The notes: generated by a model not told the origin, from the letters alone. Shown: positions 19,528 through 29,776, numbered from the stretch's first letter. The stretch: DNA of 64,000 nt from Paenibacillus rubinfantis (GCF_001486505.1 NZ_LN909065.1:310001-374000), one strand, 5' to 3'. Program-made: numbers and translations.

Positions 19528-19932
19528 TAACCCACACCTCCTTAGGTTCAGCCCTTCCCTCAAGTTGTCGACTAACCGAGGTACTATGGCGTCTGCTGAC
19601 TTCTCATGATAAATCTTGTTTCAACCATGATTTGAAATTCATCTCCTCACGTCCATGAGACCTCCCACGGTAAGACGCGTAACTTTCATCCCGTATACCC
19701 GCCGCATTTACATCCGCGTGTCCGTGCAGTTTATTGGATTTCGTCTTGTTTAGCAGACTCATCCCACTTTGGATGCCTGATGCGATTCGTGTTCCTCAGG
19801 CCGGGACTTTGCCTCCAGCTTCCTTCAGATTCCACCTCACGATGGACACCCTTGCTCTTGGCTAATGGTTGGCAACTGCCAGCCCCCATAGCGGACTTTC
19901 ACCGCCTAGCTACGCGCCATGCGTGGCGCACC

Positions 19933-19968
19933 AAAAAAAGCCCCGACTGCTTATCGCAGCCGGGACTT
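19933..19968 (-). terminator. leuD terminator (intron target)
   Basis: Minus strand GTCCCGGCTGC ... GCAGTCGGGGC followed by seven T. The group II intron starts one base after the T run. Confidence 0.93.
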
Positions 19969-19987
19969 TCCCTCTAACTCAGGCGGT

Positions 19988-20587
19988 TTAGGCCAAATTC
20001 GCGAACTTTTTCTTCTCGTAAGCCGAAATCAAATCTTCATGCTGGAGCGTCAAGCCGATGTCGTCCAAGCCTTGCAGCAAAAACTGGCGGCGATGCTCAT
20101 CCAGATCAAAACTTAAGTTCAAGCCGTACTCGTCGGTGATCGTTTTTTGCTCCAAATCCACCGTCAGCTTGTAGCCTTCATGCGCCGCCGTCCGCTGGAA
20201 CAGCTCTTCGACTTGCTCTTCGGACAGTTTAATCGGCAGGATGCCGTTCTTAAAGCAGTTGTTATAGAAAATATCCGCAAAAGACGGCGCGATCACACAG
20301 CGGAAGCCGTAATCCAGAATTGCCCACGGTGCATGCTCCCGGGAGGAGCCGCAGCCGAAGTTGACGCGCGAGATGAGCACGGACGCCCCTTCGTAACGAG
20401 GTTGGTTTAATTCGAACTCAGGGTTCACGTTCCCTTCCGTGTCAAATCTCCATTCATAGAACAGGAACTGACCAAATCCAGAACGCTCGATCCGCTTCAA
20501 AAATTGCTTTGGTATAATGGCATCGGTATCCACGTTTACGCGGTCCACCGGACCTACGACACCGGTATGTTTCACAAATGCTTCCAT
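19988..20587 (-). CDS. leuD: 3-isopropylmalate dehydratase small subunit
   Basis: LeuD pairs with LeuC to isomerise 2- and 3-isopropylmalate in leucine synthesis. The 199-residue swivelling domain is full length, with the conserved [14 protein letters not shown] near residue 20 and the [14 protein letters not shown] block near 75 that contacts the substrate. It follows leuC by 25 bases and ends at its own terminator. The rest of the usual ilv-leu operon (ilvBHC, leuAB) is not in the window. Confidence 0.97.
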   Translation of the reverse strand: MEAFVKHTGVVGPVDRVNVDTDAIIPKQFLKRIERSGFGQFLFYEWRFDTEGNVNPEFELNQPRYEGASVLISRVNFGCGSSREHAPWAILDYGFRCVIAPSFADIFYNNCFKNGILPIKLSEEQVEELFQRTAAHEGYKLTVDLEQKTITDEYGLNLSFDLDEHRRQFLLQGLDDIGLTLQHEDLISAYEKKKFANLA

Positions 20588-20612
20588 CGTCGATTCTCCC
20601 CTTTTCCCTTGA

Positions 20613-22043
<1,431 letters not shown>

Positions 22044-22170
22044 TCACCCCACTAAAGGATTCGTACATTGATCAAGGCGGAAGCAGGAGTTGCTGTTCCC
22101 TCCGGCCTTGAAGATTGAATTCAATATAACATGATCCTATTCATTGTTCCAAGATATAATAACTATAAAT

Positions 22171-22191
22171 GTAATAGGTTTAACTTATAAG
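22171..22191. promoter_or_regulatory. Putative LysR-type box upstream of leuC
   Basis: The 18 bases 22174-22191 (ATAGGTTTAACTTATAAG) match 16 of 18 bases of the sequence before the lysR gene at 24129-24146, in the same orientation on the plus strand. It is about 130 bases before leuC. A possible leuC promoter (TTGGAA-N18-TATATT, minus strand) lies between it and the gene. Confidence 0.55.
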
Positions 22192-22197
22192 CAGCGC

Positions 22198-22231
22198 AAA
22201 AAAAGGCGGACGGCCATTTCACCAATCCGCC
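22198..22231 (-). terminator. Terminator after the AEC permease gene
   Basis: Minus strand GGCGGA ... TCCGCC followed by seven T, about 140 bases after the permease stop. The 22232-22373 stretch between them has no recognisable gene. Confidence 0.8.
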
Positions 22232-22373
22232 CCGCAGAGCGATCTTGATTTCTCGGCAGATGAGCCTACCGATTCTACTAGCTCTTCTCGACTCCCTATA
22301 CCGATGGGGGAAACATGGATGCGTTGGATTCGATCGTCAGCTCAACCCCCCAGGCTGTCTGGCCTCACATTAA

Positions 22374-23303
22374 TCATGTGGCCTGGACGAGCACGATCAA
22401 CGCCGTAAGTGTCAGGAAGGAAGCCAGCGTGGTCCAAACGATACACTTGGACACCAGCCCGGGGGCGGCGTCAAACCGCTCGGCCAGCACCACGGCATTG
22501 ACCGCGACCGGCATGGAGGCTTGAATAAACAGGACGGAAAACAACAAGCCCGAAATGCCCAGCAGCTTTAATGCCCCAAAAGCGATGAGCGGCGCCAGTA
22601 GCAAGCGGATTACCGTACCTGACCAGAATGCGGCAGGCCTCACCTGCTTAGCCTCCGGACGGCCCACCTTCACCATTTGCGCGCCTAAGATCGTCAGCAC
22701 CACCGGCGAATAAGCATCCGCTACCATGGAAATGCCCTGCTCCAGCCCGGCGGTCAGGTGCAGCCCAAAGCATTTCAGAAACACAGCCAGCGCCGCCGCA
22801 TAAACCGCCGGCAGGGTAAACACGGATTTCACCGCACTTGGGACGGAAAACCGGGATCGCGCCGCAAAATAAACCCCTACCGTATTTACGATGATCATCT
22901 GCGTGATGACGTATACTGAAGCTTTATCTAAGCCCAGTTGGCCAAAGGCCAGCAACACGAGCGGCAGTCCGTAATTGGCGCTGTTGGTTAAGGTGGAGAT
23001 CAACGTCAGGCCGGCTTGCTCCGTCGAATCCAGCCGAGCGATACTCCCGATCGCTTTGGCGGTTCCCCACATCAGCAGGAGGTTAACGAGGGCGAAGCCG
23101 ATCGTGCTGAATAGCTCATCCATCGAGATATGAGCATTTCGCAACGTGTCGAAGATAATGGCCGGACTTAGCACGTATAAATACAACGTGAGCAGAGGCT
23201 TCGTATCCCAGGTGCGAAACCGGGCCAGCAGCGCCCCGGCGGCTACCGGAACCGACAGCGGCACAAGGACGCCAAGCAGCGTTGCAACGACCGTTTGGAG
23301 CAT
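22374..23303 (-). CDS. AEC-family (auxin efflux carrier-like) permease
   Basis: A 309-residue integral membrane protein of the AEC superfamily, which exports or imports small carboxylates in bacteria. About ten hydrophobic segments are visible in two halves, beginning with VVATLLGVLVPLSVPVAAGALLA. The family-typical Asn-containing ANYGLPLVLLAFG segment lies near the middle (about 110-120) and a QASMPVAVNAVVLAERF segment near the C-terminus. The substrate cannot be read from sequence; neighbours (leuCD, LysR regulator) could suggest a branched-chain keto acid or related carboxylate, but that is only inference. AAGGGGGTG precedes the ATG. Confidence 0.87.
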   Translation of the reverse strand: MLQTVVATLLGVLVPLSVPVAAGALLARFRTWDTKPLLTLYLYVLSPAIIFDTLRNAHISMDELFSTIGFALVNLLLMWGTAKAIGSIARLDSTEQAGLTLISTLTNSANYGLPLVLLAFGQLGLDKASVYVITQMIIVNTVGVYFAARSRFSVPSAVKSVFTLPAVYAAALAVFLKCFGLHLTAGLEQGISMVADAYSPVVLTILGAQMVKVGRPEAKQVRPAAFWSGTVIRLLLAPLIAFGALKLLGISGLLFSVLFIQASMPVAVNAVVLAERFDAAPGLVSKCIVWTTLASFLTLTALIVLVQAT

Positions 23304-23418
23304 GACGGCACCCCCTTTTTTGAATTGCCTCCTATTTTAACGGCGGATAAATCCATCGTCCAAGACCAGAAAGCAATATGTTTGATAGACAAAACCTATA
23401 TCCTACCCCAAGCCCCAT

Positions 23419-23465
23419 AAAAAAGAGCAACCCGGCCGAGAACCTTCTCGGACTTCGGATTGCTC
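23419..23465 (-). terminator. Terminator after signal peptidase gene
   Basis: Minus strand GAGCAAT, CCGAGAA ... TTCTCGG, TTGCTC followed by TTTTTT. It lies between the signal peptidase stop and the AEC permease promoter region. Confidence 0.85.
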
Positions 23466-23479
23466 CATTTCTTTCGGAT

Positions 23480-24040
23480 TTAAAACGAATCGATTCCCAT
23501 CACATGATCGAGCGGCACCGGCCCGATGCTTCGGCTATCGTTGCTGTTGTTCCGGTTATCTCCCATCACGAATACGTGGTTGTCCGGCACTTGCCAGACC
23601 TGTGCGACGCCGGCATCCATCTGCTCCTTGATGTAGGGCTCCTGCAGCTGTTGTCCATTGCGGAACACGTGCCCGTCCTTCACTTCGATCGTGTCTCCTG
23701 GCAAGCCGATAACGCGTTTGACGTAAAACACACCCTCTTCTTCCTCGCCGGACAGCCAGGTAATGATCGGATGCTCCTTCACGTCGTCCCAGAACGTGCG
23801 GCTCCGGTCGACACGGCTGTCGATAATGACGATGTCGCCATAGGCCGGCAGCTTCTCCAGCACATGCGTAAACTTCCAGGCATAAATGCGCTGATTGTCG
23901 TTTAAGGTTGGTTCCATTGAATGTCCGTCTACTTTATAGGGTTGAATGATAAAAATGCCGATGATCATGCTAAGCACAAACCCGAGGGCGATCGAGAAGC
24001 TCCAGCCGCCGATCTCTTTCCACCATTTTTTCCGTTTCAA
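23480..24040 (-). CDS. lepB: Type I signal peptidase
   Basis: Membrane serine protease that removes signal peptides from exported proteins. One N-terminal transmembrane helix (about 15-33, IALGFVLSMIIGIFII) precedes the extracytoplasmic catalytic domain with Ser41 in GHSMEPTL and Lys108 in YVKRVIGLPGD; the box GDNRNNSNDSR is intact. Length of 186 matches SipS/SipT-type enzymes. I favour a TTG start at 24040, eight bases after GGTGGAGG; a GTG at 24055 lies inside that ribosome site. It is divergent from lysR. Confidence 0.93.
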   Translation of the reverse strand: MKRKKWWKEIGGWSFSIALGFVLSMIIGIFIIQPYKVDGHSMEPTLNDNQRIYAWKFTHVLEKLPAYGDIVIIDSRVDRSRTFWDDVKEHPIITWLSGEEEEGVFYVKRVIGLPGDTIEVKDGHVFRNGQQLQEPYIKEQMDAGVAQVWQVPDNHVFVMGDNRNNSNDSRSIGPVPLDHVMGIDSF

Positions 24041-24074
24041 GCGATTTACCTCCACCCACTTGATGTTTGTCTCT

Positions 24075-24104
24075 ATTATAAGGGCAAACGATATGCCAAG
24101 ACAA
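24075..24104 (-). promoter_or_regulatory. Promoter of the signal peptidase gene
   Basis: Minus strand TTGTCT (24104-24099), 18 bases, TATAAT (24080-24075). It lies 35 bases before the TTG start. Confidence 0.6.
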
Positions 24105-24125
24105 ACATCTATATGATATAGTGAG

Positions 24126-24146
24126 CTTATAGGTTCTACTTATAAG
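24126..24146. promoter_or_regulatory. Putative LysR-type box at the lysR promoter
   Basis: CTTATA-N9-TATAAG, a 21-bp dyad placed between a likely -10 region (GATATAGTG near 24115-24123) and the lysR start. Its right 18 bases recur before leuC. The position downstream of the promoter fits negative autoregulation, which is usual for this family. Confidence 0.6.
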
Positions 24147-24165
24147 ATACAAAGGGGTTAATCAC

Positions 24166-25089
24166 ATGGAACTTCGTCAACTTCAATACACCTTGCAAAT
24201 TGCCGAGGAAAAAAATTTCTCCCGCGCCGCTGACAAGCTCCACATCGCCCAACCGTCGCTAAGCCAGCAGTTGTCCAAGCTGGAGCAGGAGCTTGGGGTG
24301 AAGCTGTTCCAGCGCAATACGAGCACGGTTGAGCTGACCTATGCTGGAGCCAGTTTTATCGCGCATGCGCAAAAAATCATGGACGCCGTCGCCGAGCTCC
24401 GGCAGGAAATGGACGACATCTCCCAGCTAAGAGCGGGCCGCGTCGTCGTTGGGAGCATGCCGATTACCGGTTCCCACCTGCTGCCTTACGTGCTTCCGGC
24501 GTTTAAGGAGAGCTATCCGGATATTCAAGTGACCCTGCTGGAAGACACATCACTTAACCTGGAGAAGCTTACAGCTGGCGGCGGCACCGATCTCAGCCTG
24601 CTTTCCTTGCCGTTGCAGGAGCCTTCCCTCTCTTACGTGCCGATCGGCGAGGAGATCATTGATTTGGCCGTTCCGCCCAACCACCCGCTGGCGACGCATC
24701 CCGGAGTGCAGGAGCGGGGAGTCGAGTTAGCTCAGCTTCAGGAGGAACCGTTTATCGTACTCAAAAAAGGCCAAGGCTTCCGCAAGCTGACCGTTGAATT
24801 GTGCCGAAGCGCCGGGTTCGAACCCAACGTGGTATTCGAGAGCAACAACATCGAAACCGTACAGTCGCTCGTCGCGGCTGGCATGGGAATTACGCTTGTA
24901 CCGCGGTTTATCGCCCGGGCCAAACGCAGCGAGCTGATCCCCGCTTATTTGCCTCTCGCCGCCCCCGCCCCAAGCCGGACGCTGGTCATCGCCTATCGCA
25001 AAGGCCGCTATCTGTCCAAGGCCGCCGAGGCCTTCATCGAGACATTTAAGGCGACGATGGAGCATCGCCAATCGCTTTACCATTCATAA
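24166..25089 (+). CDS. LysR-family transcriptional regulator
   Basis: A 307-residue LysR-type regulator. The N-terminal winged helix (MELRQLQYTLQIAEEKNFSRAADKLHIAQPS, then LSKLEQELGVKLFQR) binds DNA; residues about 90-300 are a periplasmic-binding-like effector domain (VVVGSMPITGSHLLP, NNIETVQSLVAAGMGITLVP). The profile resembles CynR/CitR/AlsR-type members; the effector cannot be told. AAAGGGG precedes the ATG. The box before it also occurs upstream of leuC, so leuCD may be a target. Its last 13 bases overlap the convergent hydrolase gene. Confidence 0.93.
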   Translation: MELRQLQYTLQIAEEKNFSRAADKLHIAQPSLSQQLSKLEQELGVKLFQRNTSTVELTYAGASFIAHAQKIMDAVAELRQEMDDISQLRAGRVVVGSMPITGSHLLPYVLPAFKESYPDIQVTLLEDTSLNLEKLTAGGGTDLSLLSLPLQEPSLSYVPIGEEIIDLAVPPNHPLATHPGVQERGVELAQLQEEPFIVLKKGQGFRKLTVELCRSAGFEPNVVFESNNIETVQSLVAAGMGITLVPRFIARAKRSELIPAYLPLAAPAPSRTLVIAYRKGRYLSKAAEAFIETFKATMEHRQSLYHS

Positions 25090-25919
25090 AGCTGCGGCCG
25101 GCGGTCGGCAAAGACGGGAATGCGGCGGCGGACTTGATCGACCAGCGTGAGATCGATAATTCCGGTGACGATATCCTCCCCTTCGCCGCCTTCGGCTACG
25201 ATTTCGCCCCAAGGGTCGATGATCATCGAATGGCCAAAAAATTCATCGCCGCCGCTTGTTCCCGTCCGATTACAGGCAATCACGTACATCTGATTCTCAA
25301 TAGCTCGTGCGGTGAGCAGGGTGCGCCAATGGTTGAGCCGAGGCTGCGGCCATTCCGCTGCCACAAACAGCAGCTTGGCGCCCCGGAGGGCCAGACTGCG
25401 GGCCAACTCCGGAAAGCGAATGTCGTAGCAGATCATCGCTCCGGCCTGCTGGCCGTCCAGCTCAAAAATCATGCTCTGCCCTCCCGGTTGCAGATACTTC
25501 TCCTCCTCCATCAGTCGAAACAAATGAATTTTGGAATAAGCGGCAACCTCTACACCGCTGCGATTGAATACGAGCATCGTGTTATACACCTGACCGCCGC
25601 GGTTTTCAGCGATGGAACCGCCTACCACATGAATGCCATGGCGGCGTGCAAAAGCAGCCAACCACTCCCGGCTATCCCGCCCTTCCGGATCGGCGATTTC
25701 TCCGATTTCCGTTAAGGCGTATCCCGTATTCCACAGCTCTGGCAACAGGATGACGTCCGGCTTCTCCCCGGCGCTCGCCGCCCGTTCCATTGCCAACTCC
25801 AGCTTGGCCCGGTTCACTCCGGGTTCGCCTAAAGCGATATCGCATTGGATTAAGGCAATCCGCCATGGAGCCGCTTGGCGAATCGTTGGATTCGACGATT
25901 GATTTATCGATTGATCCAT
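25077..25919 (-). CDS. Nitrilase-superfamily carbon-nitrogen hydrolase
   Basis: A 280-residue cytoplasmic amidase of the nitrilase superfamily. The catalytic triad is visible: Glu in LLPELWNTGY, Lys in AYSKIHLF and Cys in AMICYDIRFPELAR. The pattern resembles the omega-amidase/MtnU branch (deaminates 2-oxoglutaramate or 2-oxosuccinamate), but substrate assignment from sequence alone is weak. The first ~18 residues (MDQSINQSSNPTIRQAA) are polar and atypical, so a later start is possible. AAAGGCGGAGA lies upstream. The gene converges with lysR, overlapping it by 13 bases. Confidence 0.88.
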   Translation of the reverse strand: MDQSINQSSNPTIRQAAPWRIALIQCDIALGEPGVNRAKLELAMERAASAGEKPDVILLPELWNTGYALTEIGEIADPEGRDSREWLAAFARRHGIHVVGGSIAENRGGQVYNTMLVFNRSGVEVAAYSKIHLFRLMEEEKYLQPGGQSMIFELDGQQAGAMICYDIRFPELARSLALRGAKLLFVAAEWPQPRLNHWRTLLTARAIENQMYVIACNRTGTSGGDEFFGHSMIIDPWGEIVAEGGEGEDIVTGIIDLTLVDQVRRRIPVFADRRPQLYEW

Positions 25920-26050
25920 CGCTTGATCTCCGCCTTTCGTTCGCGCTTAGACTTCCTTGTGTCTCATCATAGCGGTGCCTTAACGGTTGCGCAAGAAGAA
26001 AGGCACCGCGGGCGGATGCGGTTCTTACGCGGTTTCTTGGCGGGTTTCCT

Positions 26051-26079
26051 TTGCATTGGGGAGAAACGCATGGTATGCT
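26051..26079 (+). promoter_or_regulatory. proBA promoter
   Basis: TTGCAT, 17 bases, TATGCT. Transcription would start near 26086, giving a leader of about 295 bases that contains the T-box. Confidence 0.65.
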
Positions 26080-26085
26080 AACATT

Positions 26086-26350
26086 AAATGAGACCCTTTT
26101 ACGGATATGATGGAAACGCAATGACGGGACCAGTACGAAAGAATGCGGCGATCCAGAGAGTAAATTCCACCGGCTGAAAGAATTTACAAGCTTGCCCTTT
26201 CCGAACCCTATCCCCGAGCGGCCGGCCGAACAAGCTGGACAGCGCCCGCTGTTACCGGGCATTCGAGTTGGATGAGCTCATCTCATCAATAAAGGTGGTA
26301 CCGCGGAAGTCAAAACTTTCGTCCTTTGCATGCAAAGGCGGAAGTTTTTT
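26086..26350 (+). ncRNA. T-box leader, proline-type
   Basis: tRNA-sensing leader RNA that allows proBAC transcription when tRNA-Pro is uncharged. The core antiterminator sequence AAGGTGGTACCGCG is at 26292-26305, and the competing terminator (AACTTtCG ... CGgAAGTT with a CCTTTGCATGCAAAGG core and seven T) is at 26314-26350. Stem I contains the AGAGA element near 26156. The sequence GAACCCTATC at 26203-26212 holds a CCC or CCT triplet in the usual specifier context, both proline codons, matching the downstream proline genes. Confidence 0.92.
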
Positions 26351-26380
26351 TATTTTATCTATCGTTTAGGAGTGATCCCC

Positions 26381-27487
26381 ATGCTGCGACGCATCGTCGT
26401 CAAAATCGGCAGCAGTTCGCTGACATCGTCCGAAGGAGGATTAAACCGGGAGGCGGTCGCCTATTTCGCGACCGAATTGGCCGGGCTGATTCAGGCTGGA
26501 TATCAACCGTTGCTTGTAACCTCCGGCGCGGTTGCCGCCGGTTTCCGTGAAATCGGCTACCCCGAACGGCCCAAGCTGCTACACGAGAAACAAGCCTCAG
26601 CTGCCGTGGGTCAAGCGCTGCTGATGCAGGCCTATCGCGAAGAGTTGGCCCATCACAGAGTCTCCGCTGCCCAGGTGCTCCTAACTCGGTCGGATTTCCA
26701 GAATCGCAAGCGGACGGGCAACGCCAGCATGGCGATCGAAGAGCTGTTGAAGCGAAACGTGCTGCCGATCATTAACGAGAACGACACCGTGTCGCTGGAT
26801 GAGTTGAAGTTCGGCGACAACGATACGCTTTCGGCCCTCGTCGCCAACCTGATCCGCGCCGATCACCTGCTGATCCTGACCGATATGGACGGTCTATACA
26901 CCAAGGATCCACGCCTGGACCCGAAAGCGGCTCGCATCGGACGGGTCACGGAAATCACCGGCCAGATCTATGCGATCGCCGGCGGCGCCGGTTCTTCCGT
27001 AGGAACGGGCGGCATGCGGTCGAAAATCGACGCCGCCAAAATCGCTTCGCTGGGAGGCGTTCCCGTCTTCGTTGGCAAGGTCGCCTCCCCCGGCGATCTG
27101 ATGGCCGCTTTGCGCGGGGACGGGCACGGCACCTATTTCGAAGCCCACGGCGCCGCACTGCCACGGAAGAAGCAATGGCTGGGCTTCTTCTCCACCCCCA
27201 TCGGGACGCTGACGGTGGATGCCGGTGCCGAAGAGGCCTTGATTCGCGGCGGCCGCAGCCTGCTTCCCGTTGGCGTCAAAGCCGCCAGCGGGCATTTCCA
27301 TACCGGGGATGTCGTAGAGGTCGTCAGCACCGACGGCGAAGTGCTGGGACGCGGTATCGTCAATTATGATGCCGAGCAACTGCACGGCATCCTCGGGCTC
27401 CCTAGCACCGAGGTTGTCAAGAAAATGGACAGCGTCCATCGCCTGGAGGTCATTCACCGGGACGAATGGATCTCGCTGAAATCTTAA
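26381..27487 (+). CDS. proB: Glutamate 5-kinase
   Basis: First step of proline synthesis: ATP-dependent phosphorylation of glutamate. The kinase domain begins MLRRIVVKIGSSSLTS, contains VTSGAVAAGFREIG, INENDTVSLDELKFGDNDTLSA and DMDGLYTKDPR, and ends near residue 260; the last ~90 residues are a PUA domain. The product has 368 residues. ATG 26381 has AGGAGTG upstream; the frame extends to 26330 through the T-box terminator and should not be used as the start. First gene of the T-box-controlled proB-proA-proC-mtnB unit. Confidence 0.97.
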   Translation: MLRRIVVKIGSSSLTSSEGGLNREAVAYFATELAGLIQAGYQPLLVTSGAVAAGFREIGYPERPKLLHEKQASAAVGQALLMQAYREELAHHRVSAAQVLLTRSDFQNRKRTGNASMAIEELLKRNVLPIINENDTVSLDELKFGDNDTLSALVANLIRADHLLILTDMDGLYTKDPRLDPKAARIGRVTEITGQIYAIAGGAGSSVGTGGMRSKIDAAKIASLGGVPVFVGKVASPGDLMAALRGDGHGTYFEAHGAALPRKKQWLGFFSTPIGTLTVDAGAEEALIRGGRSLLPVGVKAASGHFHTGDVVEVVSTDGEVLGRGIVNYDAEQLHGILGLPSTEVVKKMDSVHRLEVIHRDEWISLKS

Positions 27488-27530
27488 ATATAAACCCATC
27501 TCAAAATCAGAGATTTAAGGAGGTATACCT

Positions 27531-28778
27531 ATGAGTGAAGTGAGACAAAAAGCAGAACAGGCCGGCGGTGCCGTATCCGTGCTGAATCGGTTGACGACAG
27601 CGCAAAAAAACGAAGCCCTGTTGGTGGCGGCCGAAGCGCTGGTGCGCAGCACCGAAGCCATCCTTGCCGCAAATGAGGAGGACCTGCAGCGGGGGCGCGA
27701 CAACGGGACATCCTCCTCCATGCTGGATCGCCTGGCCTTAACCCCGGAACGGATTGAAGGCATCGCGGAAGGGCTGCGGCAAATTGCCGAGCTGCCGGAT
27801 CCAGTTGGGGACGTGCTGGAGACGATCGACCGACCAAACGGACTGCACATCGTCAAACGCCGCGTCCCGCTGGGTGTAATCGGGATCGTTTATGAAGCCC
27901 GGCCTAACGTCACGGTTGACGCGATGGGGTTATGCCTGAAAACAGGCAACGCCGTTGTGCTGCGCGGCGGCTCCTCCGCTCTGTCCTCCAACCGTAAAAT
28001 CGTGGAGATCATCCACGGCGCGCTCGCCGAAACTCAAGTTCCGGTCGACGCCGTCCAGCTGATCGAGGATCCGAGCCGCGCTTCCGTTGACGAAATGCTG
28101 AAGCTGAACGGACTGCTCGACGTTGTCATCCCGCGCGGCGGCAGCTCGTTGATTCAAACGGTCGTGCAAAACGCCACGGTCCCGGTCATCGAGACGGGAG
28201 CCGGCGTCTGCCACACGTATTTGGACGCCACGGCCGATCCTGCGATGGCAACGGACATCGCGTTAAATGCGAAAGTCCAGCGGCCTTCGGTGTGCAATTC
28301 GATGGAAACGTTGCTGGTGCACGAAGAATTCGCTGGCCGTCACTTGCTTGAGCTGGCGAATCGTTTTAAGGAAGCCGGCGTCGAGCTGCGGGGCTGTGAG
28401 GCTGCCAGAGCGCTGATCCCTTGGGCGGTGTCGGCGACGGACGAGGATTTTGCAACGGAATACAACGACTATATTCTCAATGTCAAAATCGTACGTAATC
28501 TCGACGAAGCGATGGCACACATCGCCCGTTACGGCACAAAACACTCGGAGTGCATCGTGACCCAAGACGGCGCCAACGCCAAACGGTTTCAGCAGGAAGT
28601 GGATGCGGCAGCGGTCTATCATAACGCCTCCACCCGCTTTACCGACGGCTATGAGTTTGGCTTCGGCGCAGAGATCGGCATCAGCACTCAGAAGCTGCAT
28701 GCCCGCGGACCAATGGGGCTAGCAGCGCTCACATCGAGTAAATATATCATTCAGGGGAACGGGCAAATCCGGCAATAA
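27531..28778 (+). CDS. proA: Glutamate-5-semialdehyde dehydrogenase
   Basis: Second step of proline synthesis: NADPH-dependent reduction of glutamyl phosphate. The 415 residues have the aldehyde-dehydrogenase fold, with VPLGVIGIVYEARPNVTVDA near 105, LRGGSSALSSNRK, and the catalytic cysteine in RPSVCNSMETLLVH near residue 255. TAAGGAGG lies seven bases before the ATG. It follows proB by 43 bases. A short GGGGC/GCCCC hairpin with T7 directly after the stop may reduce read-through to proC. Confidence 0.97.
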   Translation: MSEVRQKAEQAGGAVSVLNRLTTAQKNEALLVAAEALVRSTEAILAANEEDLQRGRDNGTSSSMLDRLALTPERIEGIAEGLRQIAELPDPVGDVLETIDRPNGLHIVKRRVPLGVIGIVYEARPNVTVDAMGLCLKTGNAVVLRGGSSALSSNRKIVEIIHGALAETQVPVDAVQLIEDPSRASVDEMLKLNGLLDVVIPRGGSSLIQTVVQNATVPVIETGAGVCHTYLDATADPAMATDIALNAKVQRPSVCNSMETLLVHEEFAGRHLLELANRFKEAGVELRGCEAARALIPWAVSATDEDFATEYNDYILNVKIVRNLDEAMAHIARYGTKHSECIVTQDGANAKRFQQEVDAAAVYHNASTRFTDGYEFGFGAEIGISTQKLHARGPMGLAALTSSKYIIQGNGQIRQ

Positions 28779-28779
28779 C

Positions 28780-28802
28780 GGGGCCGGTGCCCCCCTTTTT
28801 TT
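28780..28802 (+). terminator. Weak intraoperonic terminator after proA
   Basis: GGGGC-CGGT-GCCCC followed by CC and seven T. The five-pair stem is short, so it probably only attenuates transcription between proA and proC. Confidence 0.5.
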
Positions 28803-28832
28803 ATCCACTATTCCAATCGGAGGTCCTATGCT

Positions 28833-29693
28833 ATGAACACAAATCCAACTTTGTCCGCCTCCACCATCTGTTTCTATGGAGCAGGCTCCATGGCCGAAGC
28901 CATCGTGCGCGGCTTACTCCATAAGCAAGTTGCTGGCGCGGGCCAAATCGTCATGCTGAACCGTTCGAACCGGGAGCGGCTCGATTATTTAACGCAAACC
29001 TATCAGGTGCAAACGGCGGGCGATGACGATGCCAAGCGGGTCTATCTGCGGGATGCATCGATTATCGTGCTGGCGATGAAACCCAAGGACGCCGGCGAAG
29101 CCCTGTCGGGTCTTGGTCCGCTTTTGCGCGAGGGCCAGCTGATCGTCTCCTTAATCGCCGGCTTATCCATCGACACCATTCAAGCTCTGCTTGGCACCCC
29201 AGCCGCGGTTGCCCGGACGATGCCAAACACCTCCTCTTCCATCGGACACGGAGCCACCGGAATCTCCTTCTCGCCGGAAACGACTGAGAAGCAGCGCGCC
29301 CAAGTTCTGTCGATGTTTGAAGCGGTTGGGATGGTTAGCGTCATTCCTGAAGAGCAAATGGAAATATTGACGGGCGTATCCGGGAGCGGACCTGCATATG
29401 TTTATTATCTAATGGAAGCGATGATCGAAGCCGGTATCGAAGGCGGCTTAACGGCAGAGCAATCCCGCGAACTCACCGTGCAAACGGTGCTGGGCGCCGC
29501 CCTCATGATGGCGGAGACCGGCGAAGCACCAACCAAGCTGCGTGCGGACATCACTTCGCCGAACGGTTCAACGCAAGCGGCGATTGGCGTGCTGGAAGCC
29601 GGCAGCTTCCAGCCAAACGTTCGCGCTGCGGTCCACCGGGCTGCGGAACGCTCGAAAGAAATGGGAGAAGCCGTGAAACAGGCGCTGTTGTAG
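28833..29693 (+). CDS. proC: Pyrroline-5-carboxylate reductase
   Basis: Last step of proline synthesis: NAD(P)H reduction of pyrroline-5-carboxylate. The 286 residues have an N-terminal Rossmann fold (FYGAGSMAEAIVRGL, residues about 13-27), the VRTMPNTSSSIGHGATGI block, and the C-terminal family signature with LTGVSGSGPAYVYYLMEAM and DITSPNGSTQAAIGVLE. The start is the second of two nearby ATGs; the first (28827 region) runs into TGA. GGAGG lies nine bases upstream. Confidence 0.96.
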   Translation: MNTNPTLSASTICFYGAGSMAEAIVRGLLHKQVAGAGQIVMLNRSNRERLDYLTQTYQVQTAGDDDAKRVYLRDASIIVLAMKPKDAGEALSGLGPLLREGQLIVSLIAGLSIDTIQALLGTPAAVARTMPNTSSSIGHGATGISFSPETTEKQRAQVLSMFEAVGMVSVIPEEQMEILTGVSGSGPAYVYYLMEAMIEAGIEGGLTAEQSRELTVQTVLGAALMMAETGEAPTKLRADITSPNGSTQAAIGVLEAGSFQPNVRAAVHRAAERSKEMGEAVKQALL

Positions 29694-29776
29694 AATTGTT
29701 GCCGTTTAAAACCAAAGCAGCAACGAGCTGATGATCGGCGACGCACTAGGGGTCAGTACGAAAGGGGGACGGCAAC

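Larger units (their letters stand above)
18031..19931 (-). mobile_element. Group II intron, probably bacterial class C
   Basis: The intron begins on the minus strand with GTGCG at 19931-19927 (the GUGYG 5' end) and ends near CCTACCCGAT at about 18031. About 400 bases of structured RNA (domains I-III) precede the maturase ORF in domain IV, and domains V and VI follow it. The 5' junction is one base after the T-tract of the leuD terminator; insertion directly behind rho-independent terminators is a hallmark of class C group II introns. The ORF lacks an endonuclease domain, also typical of class C. The 3' end is uncertain by several bases. Confidence 0.85.

Noticed and set aside
26330..26380. 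Upstream start for proB
   Set aside because: The extra codons lie in the T-box terminator; ATG 26381 has a good ribosome site.
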